From: Anisus vortex
Taxonomy: Eukaryota > Mollusca > Gastropoda > Planorbidae
DNA: 64,000 nucleotides
Direction: 5' to 3'
Assembly (NCBI GenBank): GCA_949126835.1
Contig: OX421497.1
Coordinates: forward strand, 31,771,742-31,835,741
Made by a program: the position numbers and the translations under genes. The first letter of the stretch is position 1. Each line of letters starts with the position of its first letter. Shown piece by piece: positions 11,983-23,761 of this stretch. The notes beneath the pieces were generated by a model. The model was not told the DNA's origin. It worked only from the letters and a program-made list of their open reading frames with translations, and did no database searches.

Positions 11983-12045
11983 CACCAAGAAATACAGCAA
12001 CATAAGAATGAAGGTTGGTCCGTGAAACATAATGTTGTCTGACAT
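11983..12045 (-). CDS. Possible first coding exon of an unidentified membrane protein
   Basis: Reading leftward from the ATG at 12045, 21 codons begin MSDNIMFHG and continue as a hydrophobic stretch (TFILMLLYFLV). They end exactly at a good donor, GTAAGAATT, in phase 0. The start context ACCATGT has a purine at -3. The hydrophobic run could be a signal peptide or first membrane segment. I could not find a convincing next exon toward lower coordinates, so the family is unknown. A short AT-rich frame next to a donor can also arise by chance, so this is a weak call. Confidence 0.25.
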
Positions 12046-14879
12046 GGTTCTTAATCAACTATTGCAAACAGGTTTTCTTTTAAATCCAAAAATATTGACA
12101 GCAAAATTGAATCTCTCTAATTGAACATTTTCCTCTTCATGTTGATAGGTAGTAATACAAACTGGAGTAATTAATGAAGCATCCTGACTTTAGGACAAAC
12201 AACCGCTAGTCAACTTCTGTCACTGTCTTCCTTCTCTTTTATACTAAGGTGTAATGGGAAAATATGAAAATTACAAAAAGAACAATAGATAAAAATAGAG
12301 AGAATATAAGTACTGAAATAGCAAATACTTATTCTCATCAATCATTTCAATAAAACCTGATTGCTGAAGTTACTGCTGTATTACACTTGACAATCTCATT
12401 TACACATTTTAATCATAAATCAGCCTATTATGTAAATTATGTTAATAAATGTATGTGATCATATGTTGTAGATGATCTGCCCTGCATTGATACTGTGATA
12501 CAAGTTCCAGGAAATTTCCATTGCCTTTAGACAAGACAAGTGGTAACCTAACCAGTTAGTTATTCCAAGGGTTATAGTCAAGGAAACATTAAAGGCGAAA
12601 TATATAGTCTAAGCATTTCTATACAAATATGGTCAAAGATTACAAGCTTTCTTTTTTTTTTAAGTTTAGAAAGAATTAAATGGCTAAGATTGAACAACAG
12701 AATATAATTCATTGAAATTGTTTTAAAGACAATTAAAATTTCACATTTTAATTCGTTAGCCTACCTGATTCAATGGTCCTGATTTTGCTTCACGAAAAAC
12801 AGTATACATGGCATGATCAAATGATTAGGCTATTTTAAATATTATTATTACTATTTATTTTTTTATGTTAAACCAAGCTCTAAAAACGAACTTAAATGGA
12901 ATAGCGCGCCATAGCTGCATAGGACATATAGGCCTACCTACCTTTCATGCACCTGATAAGTAGCCATTAATTAGTCTTAGTCTTAGTAGGTAGGCCTAAC
13001 CTAATCCTAATGACTAATGTTATGAATTATGACTAATTATGAGTGATACACGGTGTTATTAGTTAACTAAATTAACTCAAACGTCACACAGTAACAGTAA
13101 ACGGCTAAACTCGCTAAACGTTTAAAATTACTTAATACCTAGTCCCAATTACTTAAATTATCAGTTAGGCTACTCAAATTTAATTAGTAAAAAAAAAGTA
13201 GCCTACTAACTCTAGAATTCTAGATCTAGATAATAAGATATCGACTATCTAGATCTAGTTACTAAAATTAAAACAGACACATTAAAAACGTCTTAAAAAT
13301 ATAGATGTATAGTCCAATAAGAAACAACCGAATTCAGTGCAATCTCACCTTGTTAAATGAGAAACAAGTTTTTATGTTTACTGTCATAATAGCACTAGCG
13401 AAACAATGAACTATTATTCCTAATCCATGGCCTACAAACTGAGTACACCAGCAGCCGATACAGTTTGTTTTCGTCTCTCGACCTTCCTCACTCTCTCACA
13501 TGGGAGAGCGGAGCGAAGTGAAAACTTTCGTTGTTCTAAATATTAGAGAGCTCTTTCTAGTCAACAGTTAGTTTATTTTCGCCTTATTTTGTTTTTCATA
13601 AAACATGTGTATGTAAATAAAATGTTAGCGTGTGTGTCTGTGTTTGCGTGCGTGTGTGTGTTTGTTGTGTTTTTATAGGACTACTGTTATGTTAGTGTGC
13701 ACGTGTGTATTTGTATCTCAACTAGCTATTTTTTGTTTTCGGTTTCGTTAAAAAAAAATACACAGGCTGCTAAATTAATTTAGCTTCCATTTATATGACA
13801 ATTTGCATATGATAACTTGGACAAAAATAGTAGCTATTTTATTTTTTATTATATTATTATTTTATTGCATTTTATTGTAGTAAATTATATTGGTCTACAA
13901 GGTTAATAGATTCTATATATATATTTATTTATTGTAAGTCTATTTTTATACTAGGCCCTATTACATTTATTTGAAGCCGATTATTATGATATTGTAGCCT
14001 ACTGGTATATCTTATTAATAATACTATTATTAGCGTATAATGTCTATATTATGTCACGGTAATATTCTATTATATAGGTTGTCATATTACGTGTATATTA
14101 TAAATTAAAAGTAAATATGGCTGGACATTGTTTATAGATCAGTGGGCCACACAATCGGTAGTAGGCATATATATATAGGCTATATATATACATGTTATAG
14201 GCCTACATATAGGGTTTATGCCTTGGCAAAATAAACTGATGAACACTGCTTTACGGCTTATGGATCAATTTGGCCAGTCGAGACTACTTTAAAAAATATT
14301 GTATTATAAATATTATATTGCATTAGGCCATAGGCCTATTACGGCTATTTTTTTCAAAGTCTAAAATAATTCGGCCCTAACGAAATGAAAATACACGCTA
14401 CATACCAAACATGAGTTCAATGTCTTTAAAGTAATCTCACACGTCCAGTCTGTTTTCTTTTCAATTAGACTCTATATCAGCAATAACATCGCACAGAATT
14501 CTCCAGACTTAATGAAACACTAATCATAAAGATAAGGCCAGGTCCTAGGGTCACCTGTAAGTTCATTAATTAACCCTACACTCTCTAGCCCTACACGCTC
14601 CCTGCATACATAAACCTTCCCCACCTTTAGGCGTCGTAAATGAAATGTTTGGACAAGTGTAGTTTGATTGATGGCAGTGCGATTTGGTTTAGTAAGTTTA
14701 TTGACTGGTTTTTTTTTAACTAATCATGTGATCTGCCGCTCCCCATTTTTGCAATATAATGTATTTTCTTTCAAAATACCAAACTAGGAATGTTGTATTA
14801 ATGAACCTCTTTAGGGGCGTTGGCTACTGAGAATAAAATAAGTAAAATTACAAAACAACAAAATATTTTACTGTTAGAG
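12046..14879. other. AT-rich sequence, no gene recognised; one palindrome
   Basis: No supported exon is seen. A somewhat GC-richer patch at 13440-13560 could be a promoter or 5' UTR for the weak exon at 12045, but there is no direct evidence. A perfect inverted repeat lies at 13220-13258. TG-rich sequence lies at 13620-13670. Confidence 0.45.
13220..13258. repeat. Perfect 13-bp inverted repeat
   Basis: CTAGATCTAGATA (13220-13232) and TATCTAGATCTAG (13246-13258) are exact reverse complements separated by 13 bases. They could form a hairpin. No role can be inferred. Confidence 0.85.
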
Positions 14880-14887
14880 GTCTAGGG

Positions 14888-16797
14888 TAGGGATCGTCAA
14901 CCTAAGGCACGTGTGCCAAACTTGGCACGCAGAGCGATTTTCAATGGCACTCGAGAGACCTTCAAGATGGGTTTCTTGTTGATTAAATAACAACAACATT
15001 TTCCGGTTCTGAATTAGAAAAACTGACTGTTGAAGCCGATGTTTCTGAATGACATAGCGACACATTTCACATTACAAAGACTACGGGAATGGATTTGCAT
15101 TGGAACTATATTTGAAAACATTGAACGACATGTACATCACCATATTAAGGCATATTTTATTATATTAAGATAGATAGTTGGGCTTTTTCAGAAGTGCATT
15201 GAAGCACTCAAAGCAGAGTTTTTTAATCAAAAGCAAGACTTTCAAATTGATGGACTAATATTTTCATGTTACATCAAGCCTAACTGGTTTGATCTTACTA
15301 GACTACAACTTTCTTAGAAGTTTATCCTTTTTTAAGTGGAGGGATTTTGGCGATTTTTAAATGCAGCATATTGAATTGTGAACATTTAAGTAATGGGCAT
15401 TCCAATGTGTCCATTTGCGAAAAAAATCTAGAAGGAATCTGCTTAGGACAGTTATTTGCTTTTCTGAACTCCTAGGCATTCGCTCTTGTACTTTCAGCGT
15501 TTGGTTTAACTTACACTTGTGAACAGATTTTATCGCACATGAAAGCTGTTTTAAACATACAAAGAGGTCACCTACACTTGACCGCTCAATAATTTTTATG
15601 CTTATCTTCTTTAATTAAACATAAATATAAGTAATTCTAAAACAAATTTATTTGTGTTATTAATTTTATAGATATAAGAGACTTATTCAAAAGAACTATA
15701 TTATATAATTTATGTAATTATAAATGTTTCAATTATAAACTCCTTAAATAGACAAATACATCATGCGTGAAATGTGTATTTACAACTGTTTAACGTATTT
15801 TGTTTAAATTCTTTAATAATTAAATCTTGTAATGAATACCATAATGTTGGATTTATATAAAGAAATAATAGTTAGTCAGTAATATTTGTTATATTACAAA
15901 ACATAACTTGTTTGGTATCACTATTGAATCAAATGTGGAAACGTTTTTAATTAAAGGGAGATAATAAACCCGTTTTATTTGCGATACTATTTCTAAATAT
16001 TTTTTTTATATAGTAATACATCGCTTAAAATGTATACCTTTAAAATGATGAAACTGTAAAACGTATTTAAAATTATTAGAAATAATATATAACTAAAGTA
16101 ATTATAAGTATATTTTCAAATACTACATTAACTACCCAGTTGGTATAATTACGACGTATTTATTCCGCTTAACGAAAGTTCACTTAATATAACTAGGGGA
16201 TATAATACATTATCGCTTCTCGGCCTTTTGGCTAAGTTCGATCACTCTGGCTTCCTCACACAATGTGTAGATCTTCTCCGCCTTGTGCGATTAGATTTTT
16301 CACAACTGTGTAGGAGGTCTGAGTTACCCCACCCCCCGAGCTACGGCTCTCAAAAACTATACGATGCCTAGTAGGCCCCAAGGAGGGGCAAGGAGATCAA
16401 ACTCCGCCGCGCCTCCTACCGGAAATGAATAAAAGACTTCTCAGTTAAACTGAGATCAAAATATAATTTAAAAAGTATTGGTTCCTCATCCTAATTAACA
16501 TCTTAAAAGATAATGTTAAGACAATAATTACCATAAATGTGATAGATTAGTAATAAAATATTGTATTTCATATAAATGCAAATAAAAAGGATGATAATGA
16601 CAAACACGTTAATTTTGTATTAAATATAAAACGCTTTAACAATTTTCTCTATAAAAAATCTTCTTTTCTTTTGGCCTTAGTCTTGCTACGGAGTTTATTT
16701 AATTGTCATATAATAATAATTTGTTTTGAAAAGTATAATACAACAGGTTGACTTTTAGGCTGTTGGCACACTGTTAGCAAAAGGTTGCTGACCCCTT
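14888..16797 (+). mobile_element. Near full-span hAT transposon relic, about 1.9 kb
   Basis: The left end TAGGGATCGTCAACC and the right end GGTTGCTGACCCCTT form degenerate terminal inverted repeats. Flanking octamers GTCTAGGG (14880-14887) and AACTAGGG (16798-16805) agree at 6 of 8 positions, as expected of an old 8-bp duplication. Around 15490-15590 the + strand encodes VLSAFGLTYTCEQILSHMK followed by GHLHLTAQ. This matches the C-terminal dimerisation region of hAT transposases of the ZBED5/SCAND3 kind (FGSxYxCEQxFSxMK in that family). The rest of the transposase is broken by stops. A U2-headed insert interrupts the 3' part near 16212. Confidence 0.8.
16212..16435 (+). ncRNA. U2 snRNA 5'-end sequence heading an insert in the hAT relic
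   Basis: Positions 16212-16236 match the first 25 bases of U2 snRNA exactly (ATCGCTTCTCGGCCTTTTGG followed by CTAAG). The match then stops: the next bases are TTCGATCACTC rather than the U2 continuation. The following 200 bases are relatively GC-rich and unlike the hAT interior. The hAT sequence resumes near 16438 (CTCAGTTAAACTGAGATC, also at 28030 and 60890). So this is an insertion, either a processed or chimeric U2 pseudogene or a SINE with a U2 head. It is not a functional U2 gene. The right edge is approximate. Confidence 0.7.
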
Positions 16798-16992
16798 AAC
16801 TAGGGTCTCAAATAAAAACAAAGTAAAAAAAAGTATTTTTGAAACAGTTCTAAAAACACGTCAATATTTTATATTGAGATAGTAAGTTTTTATGTGTTAT
16901 TATTATTATCATGCTAATTTTAATTAGATCTAACCCCATTTGTAAAAGTAGGAACATTTTTTTAATTTTAAGACCACGACTAAATAAATTTA

Positions 16993-17789
16993 GGGGGGGC
17001 TGTACATAAATGACGTCCCGCACCTAATGAAATTTTCCACTTTAACATGAGTCACTTCATAAACTACAATAATTGTATTGTTTATTGTAATTAATTCAAT
17101 GACAATAGCAGGAAATAAAAACATGTAACTTTTTTTTATTGGAGTTTTTTTTTTTTTTTGGGGGGGGGGGGGGGGGGTTCTTCGGAAGGATCGTAGAGTT
17201 TCGTGATGTCATCGTCATCATCAGGTACCAGGTCTGGAACAAACATCGGTGATCATGACTCTCCATTTCTCTCAGTTGTTAGCTGTTTCACGGAAGTCGT
17301 TACTGCTTACGCTATTGTCTGTTGCCCATTCGTTCAGGCTTACCATGTATGTTATTCTTTGTCTTCTTCAGTCTCTCCTACCAGATATCTTCCCACACAA
17401 AGCTAGTCTTTCTATTCCATTTTTCCTACAGACGTGTCCTAAGAATTTCATTTGTCTGTACCTTATAGTTTTTGATGAGTGATCATGTGGCACATGCTGT
17501 TGTTAACACCTCAGCATTTGTTTTCTTATAAGTCCATGATATTCTCATCATCTTTCTTAGAAACCACATTTCTACTGCCTCCAATCTTTTCCTTGTTTCT
17601 TTAATAATCTATTTTCCAACATTCACACCCATACAGAAAAACAGACCAAACGTCAAACATGTCTCTTCGTGACGTCTTATTGGTAGAAAAAGGGAGGGTG
17701 GGGAGGTGTGAAGTTTTTTTTAAACGACTTGTGACGATGAGGGGGAAAAGGGATTACAATTTGACCCAAACGTCATTTATGACGCCCCC
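16993..17789. mobile_element. Putative PIF/Harbinger-like element with TTA duplication
   Basis: The left end GGGGGGGCTGTACATAAATG (then ACGT) and the right end ACGTCATTTATGACGCCCCC are imperfect inverted repeats. Each is flanked by TTA (16990-16992 and 17790-17792), the 3-bp duplication typical of PIF/Harbinger. No transposase is recognised inside. The interior carries a long T-run and G-run (17148-17177) and a LINE relic. The assignment rests only on the termini. Confidence 0.45.
17200..17665 (-). mobile_element. Decayed LINE 3' end with GAT-rich tail
   Basis: The - strand encodes broken pieces of a common LINE ORF C terminus. First comes RLEAVEMWFLRKMMRISWT. After a frameshift come RKNGIERLALCGKISGRR, RRQRITYMVSLNEWATDN and EKWRVMITDVCSRPGT with a stop. 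Internal TGA codons and frameshifts show it is dead. The stop is followed almost at once by a GATGATGACGATGA tail, an RTE-like trait. It lies inside the candidate Harbinger-like element. Confidence 0.8.
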
Positions 17790-17869
17790 TTAGGCAACTC
17801 TGAACTTAAAGGGGGCGTTTATAATAATAAAAAATGATCAAACATTACTAATAACATTATTATTAATAA

Positions 17870-18560
17870 TAATAATAACGGTGCTTACATAGCGCATATC
17901 CCGTTGGTGACAGTTCTATGCGCTGACGACAGTTACAGAATACATACAACGAAATATGTAATAATACGCTAATTCTGCTGACGAAATAGGTGAGTCTTCA
18001 GCCGGCTCCTGAAGGTGTCATAGCTAGTGCTCAGACGAAGCTGTAGTGGGAGGTGATTCCAAGAGGACGGTCCTGCGTAGAAAAATGAACGTTCACCTGC
18101 GGACACTAGCCTCACACGAGGGTACCGCAGAGAAAGCGATTCAGAAGCTGAACGAAGTGGGCGGGACTGGGTGTAGAGCTCCAGAGAAGAGCGAAGGTAA
18201 TCCGGGGCACAGTTATTCAGGCACTTATAGCAAAGCTTATATGAGATCCGGTTGTTGATGGGAAGCCAGTGCAGAAATCGGGGCAGAGGAGTGATATTAT
18301 TTGACTTCTTCTTGAGAACTAGTCGGGCTGCGCAGTTCTGGATACGTTGGAGTCCTTGAAGGGAGGAGGCCGTGAGACCAGCCAAGAGCGAATTGCACTA
18401 GTCCAAGCGGGAAAAGAGGAGAGAGATGATGAGCTTAACACAAGCCTCCTTGGTGAGATAACAACGTATGGCGGCAATACGACGCAGATGGAAGAAGCAG
18501 ATTTTGGTGATGAAGGAGATGTGGGACTGCATGGACAGTTTGGAAACGAAAAATTTCATT
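17870..18560 (-). mobile_element. CR1/L2-like LINE 3' region
   Basis: The - strand open frame 18385-17969 has the usual C terminus of CR1/L2-like reverse transcriptases: LQRIQNCAARLVLKK, then RFLHWLPINNRISYKL, then RSFFYAGPSSWNHLPLQLR. Upstream the frame continues to about 18545, where the normal RLDYCNSLLAGL motif is spoiled by a TAG in place of the Tyr codon. The 3' UTR includes GGGATATGCGCTATGTAAGC and ends in an (ATT)n tail around 17885-17865. It is 5'-truncated and non-functional. Confidence 0.85.
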
Positions 18561-20439
18561 AAAAAATGGAGGCTCAAGATGTTATATAGGCTAGTAGTAG
18601 GGTCACAAATATATACATTAAATGTTTAAATTCAAAACTTGATATTCTCACAAACATACAAAACTTTAAGTCATTATTTAAATACATAGATATTTATTTC
18701 ATTAGTACCACTTAAAAAAACATTTAAGAAATACTTGTTAAATTTAATTATGAACAAATGTAAACATTTTCTTATGTAAACACTACTAGGGCCTATTTGT
18801 GGTAATAATTAAGCCTTTCGCCCCCCCTCCACCCTCCACACACTTATTTCTGTTGGGAAAAAATGGGGCGGGGTAGAAGGGTCTTTGTTTTTTCACCAGC
18901 TCGGACACTGGTCAACGCTTGAGGTCAATTTCAAAACATGCTCGCATTTGCTGTGTAGATGCTACAAATAGGATCGACCCACAGAGTGAAGCTATAATTA
19001 AAAATCAGTTTGCAGTAATAAGGAAATCGTTACGTGAAAAAACGAACATCAGGGAATGATATTAGACCTTTGACACTTAACCTCGATTTCGATCCGTGGC
19101 GCGCTATAACTATTTTAAAGTCGATACGCATGTTCTGGCATTTGTTCTTGTGTCACTGGAAAGGTGGGGGAGGGGGGTCGTGTATCGTAATAGAACTACC
19201 TGGTAAAGAAAAGGGTATAGACTAATCACAGGTAGAAAGACAAAAAGAATTTCCGTAACGATTTTTTGTGTGTTGCAATAGTATTATAAACGTTACGATT
19301 CAAACCATGCCCTCGTCTCTACCACAAGCACACACACATACACACACACACACACACGTGTGAACACACACTTTGTAATCTAAAACAAGCGATCCCCTCT
19401 CCCCCCAGCTGTCTGTGTTGTATCCGTCCTAAAAAGGGGGGGGGGGAGGGAATAGGGGCGGGGGTAATGTTGTTCGTGTCTATACAAATCAAGACATCTT
19501 GCTCGATCATGTTGCATTGGTGGATTAATCCGGACTCTTTGTTACGCAAATATTCTTTAATTAGGGATTAGCATTGAAGAAAAAAAAAACAACAACACAC
19601 ACAGGGCGGCTCTCTTTTTCTTTTTTTTTTGTTGTTGTTCTCTTCGTATGACAAGTCTTACAGTAGTTGTTACCTAAATCCATGTTTTCAATTCAAGTAT
19701 CACTGTGATACCAATTATAGATATATCTAGGCTTCATTAGATTTTTAAACCGCTCCTGACTATTTTATGGTGTGTTTAATGCGAGTGTTTCATAGCTTGA
19801 TTTAAAGCTGTATGCGATACACGCTACGGCACAAATACGTATCGATTCTTAAGGTTGAAAAATATTATTAGCGAAGTCGATCTCTCGATCATGTTTTTTG
19901 TTTGAGATGGTGCTGATTGTTTGAGGTGTTCATCTGGTGATCGATTAAGATGTCAATATGTTGATTATTCGAAACGTCAATATGTTGGTTCTGATTTTTT
20001 AAAATCATCTCTGATGACTGCTGTGTTTTGAGACTGATACCCTGGCGTAAAACCGACATAAAGAAACAAGAAGAGTTAGCCAGGTAACTTTTAAGAGTTA
20101 TAAAAAGTTATTTTCTTGTTGTTGTTTTTCTTTTTCAATTGTCATTTATTGTGTATGTAAATGTCTAGCCTATGTAAACATGTATGGGCCAGGGTTGTAC
20201 CAAACATTATTTTCCAGTAGGCAGTTGTTCGAGGCTACTATTGCAAGGTTTTAACAAATATTGTTTTTAATCATGTTTATCTGATAGCCTACTTATTAAA
20301 ATGATTTTTTTATAACACAGGGTTGGATATTGAAACATTGTCTCTAAAATAGTCTAGAAATAAAATATTTATATAGGTCTGTGTGGTAACAGGCTCCCTA
20401 TATATTATATGTAATATGAATATGAATACAAGGATGCAG
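18561..20439. other. Non-coding sequence; CA microsatellite
   Basis: No gene is recognised. A CACA-rich tract lies at 19326-19358, and a G-run with poor complexity at 19435-19470. Short open frames here have no protein-like features. Confidence 0.5.
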
Positions 20440-20665
20440 TTAGTTATTGGGCTTAGTGAAGAAGCTTCCACAAGTTTTCTTGTACATACTAGGGGAATGT
20501 GTGAAAAGCACACGGTTGCCCCAACACATGTCATGTAGACTCGGAAACACACCCACTCCCCAGATTCCCGGGGGGAGGAGGGGAAGCCAGTCTTTAAATC
20601 TGGATTCAAACCCAACACCTCCGAGTTGGCAAGCAGAACGCGCTGAAACTCGACCACGCTGTCGC
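20440..20665 (-). mobile_element. tRNA-derived SINE, family B
   Basis: On the - strand a tRNA-like head (TGCGACAGCGTGGTCGAG.. then B box GGGTTTGAATCC) leads into the shared body (CCGAGTCTACATGACATGTG.., CACACATTCCCCTAGTATG). It is diverged from the copy at 5481. Edges are approximate. Confidence 0.7.
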
Positions 20666-20689
20666 ATACATTATGCATACAATTAAACA

Positions 20690-23600
20690 TTAGAGCCTAT
20701 ACGGAAATCGCATTGGACATTCGCCATAGCCAAATATCCCGTTTTGCAGAAGTTTTTATCTTTGCAAATAATACACACTTTTAATAGTAAAAAAAATATT
20801 TCTGAATATTATAATTTTATTTCTGAAATAAAATTCACAACTTTTTAATACATACTGCGGACTTCATGTGTTGTTGTTTTACAACGTACTAACTACAGCT
20901 ATTGATGATATAAAATATTGTGGCTATATAAGAAATATAAATCTGAGCATTAAGTTGGTTACCTTTGTAACTGGTAATTGTTGTTACGTTATGGACCATA
21001 ATGACAACAAGCAGATTATTAATATTCTCAACTTTCTTCGGTTTCACCTTTAAAGCACGTCCGATGGTCCACGTAGGCCAACTATATAACATTAGCTAGA
21101 TAGGTCATATTATGTATTAACATTTATTTTAATATTTTTCAAACTGAAACATATACATTATTTAACAATGGCGAATCTTTTTTTTTTTTGAACTAATAAA
21201 ATTTAAATCATTAAGAAAAAAAATAGTGCTTTATATCATTTCGAACCAAGGGAGATAAGTCATGATATAAAGCGCTCTCAATCTAAACTATCAACTGTGT
21301 AGATGACACGGTTGTCGAACATGATCGGCACTGGTCCGTATAACTTCCAAGTAACGCGTCGCTGGTTTCCGTATATTCTAGCATAAGGTTTCTTGTTTTA
21401 AAATTAATGTCTTTAAGTACGATCGGGCCTGTTGCTAGCTGGCAGTCATAAAGAAATTATATGAACATAATCGCCAATTAAACAAACAGGATTCATGGAT
21501 TATATCGATTTTCTTCTATAGGCTTAATCTATAAATCTGCCAATGACGTAATTTGTTACCCGTCCCAATTCTTGGCGCATATCTTCAAGAAAAAAAAACA
21601 ATAATATAGGCTACTGGTCTTAGTTTGACGCCACACATTAACCTATTTTTAAAATTAGTTCACCTTAACCTCCAAAAATTTTAAAATAAAAAAGAACTCA
21701 CTGGCACGTCATTATAATAGGCATATTATTTGTTTTTATAAAAGTATTAATCTATCTTTATATTACAATTTTTTTTTTGCACAGTAATTTTATTTAAAAT
21801 AAGTCTCGCTGCCAATGTATGTAAATTTTTTTTTTTTTTGTAAACACCGTAGTTAATGAAATCAAACAACTAAGTAATAAGATAGGCCTTTAGTTGTATA
21901 GTTTCATCATATCTACAACTCCAATTCGTTTCGTATAGTTTACATATATATATAGTATATGTCAAGAAAAATTATAATTACAATACAGTACAAATTAAAG
22001 ATCATCACGTTGCACACATGAACAGAGTTTTATTAGCCTTTACGGCATTCAAGGACATGGTGTGGCCAGCGAAATGCTTAGCCTCCTTTTGTAATATTTA
22101 AAAATGGCCAATCGGTGCAACGTGTATCACGGAGCTAGATAGACTCGGGGACGACCCTCATCACGTGACTTCCCCCCCTCCCAAGACTATTCAACGCACA
22201 GTCGACATAAGAACGTGTCACTGACTTTTAACTAAATATAGTATTACAACATTTTAATAGTTCATTTAAAATACCAATTATGTGACGTCACACGTACCCC
22301 CTACCTTGTACGTCGCCGGGCGTGACGAAAAACGGTCCTCCCTTCACAGTTTGACGTTATTTGTGGGCATGTTTTTTTTTTGGAGTTACACCCAGTCAAA
22401 AAATACTGACGATAAATATTTTAATTAAATCAGATTAAACTTTTTGTAGATTATCCTTCTAGTTTATATTGGCTTAATAATGTGTTTCTCTTACACACGG
22501 ATAGACCTACAGACAAATAGATTGAAATGTATGAGAGTGGTGGGAGGGGTGGGGATGTCAAGTTAAAGTTAATGTCAACAAATGAAGCGGCAATAAAAAC
22601 GCCCGTTTTAGCATAGCTGAAATATTACTAAAGGGAAACAAACAGTCAGAAAACTTCTAACATACAAGTGCAAAACAAAAACCTAATAAAAAAACCACAC
22701 TAACAGACATTGAGAAAAAAACAAAACCTTCTTATTATTCTATGTGCAAGGTTAAAGTCATATAAAATAAATCTCTTCCTATTGACATTCAGACATGGAA
22801 TGGGTTTCTAAAAAAGCAAAAAAAAAAAAACAAAAAAAAAAACTTCTTTACAAATCTATTCGAAATGCAAGTCTAGAACTTAAGCCACATACAATCGTAG
22901 CCGCAATTATCTTTTAAGGCGTAGTAACTAGAGGAAGGGGAAGGGAGGGGGAACGGAGGCGTCGACCTCCCCAGACGCTTAAGTTATGATTGGCATTAAA
23001 CTGACACATGTAAATAATAACAAAAACAAAAAAAATGCGTTTGACTAAGCTTGACTTTGTTATGGAAGAAAATTAAAAGCAACACAAAAAAAACAAAAAA
23101 AAAACAACAACAATAAATTCAACTAAGAATTGCAATGAAGACGCATAAGTAGGTTTTCACTGTGACCCTGAACATTTCGGCTTAACACCCAATATGTGCT
23201 TTAGGCCTATTAATAACGATATTGTTAAATCAATGTTAAATACATATTATTTTGATTTGTGCTACGCGAAACATTTTCTGATAGATCAATACATTATTAT
23301 ACAAGTCTAGGTCCGCGGTGTGTTGCTAATTTAATATGTCTTTCATATTAGACTGAAGTTTATTAAAATAGCTTAGTAGAATATAAACAATTTAAAGTTG
23401 GCACGCTTGTGCTTCTTAATAATATGGTCAACGATAATCGGAAATTTTTAATTTGATTATCGCAATTGAAAGCTACTATCGGCTTTATTGCAAGGTAATC
23501 AATTAGCCCACGATGTCTTAGTTCTAAAGAATTTTATGGTAAAGTTTTTTTTATATACAGGATTAAGTAAGTGAAATAATTTTATGGTCAAGTGTACAAA

Positions 23601-23761
23601 AATCATTGTATTCCCACAAATCAACTATTTGAATGCCCTGCAAACACTGATTAACATTTAATTATTTTTCAAATAGACATACAACTTCGCACACTTTTAC
23701 CGGCCTGTGACATCGGGGGGGGGGGGGGAGGAAGGGGAGAACCGAAATCTAGTTTAAAACC
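20690..23761. other. AT-rich non-coding sequence with a faint LINE relic
   Basis: No gene is recognised. Positions 22760-22880 contain ACATTCAGACATGGAATGGG and downstream sequence reminiscent of the TWNGLP region of the LINE at 7690-8258, heavily decayed. Many A-runs and a G-run (23716-23728) are present. Confidence 0.45.

Noticed and set aside
16212..16400. Functional U2 snRNA gene
   Set aside because: Only the first 25 bases match; the branch-site recognition region and all later parts of U2 are missing.
20310..20690. 126-codon minus-strand frame
   Set aside because: It runs through a SINE copy and its flank; it is not a protein.
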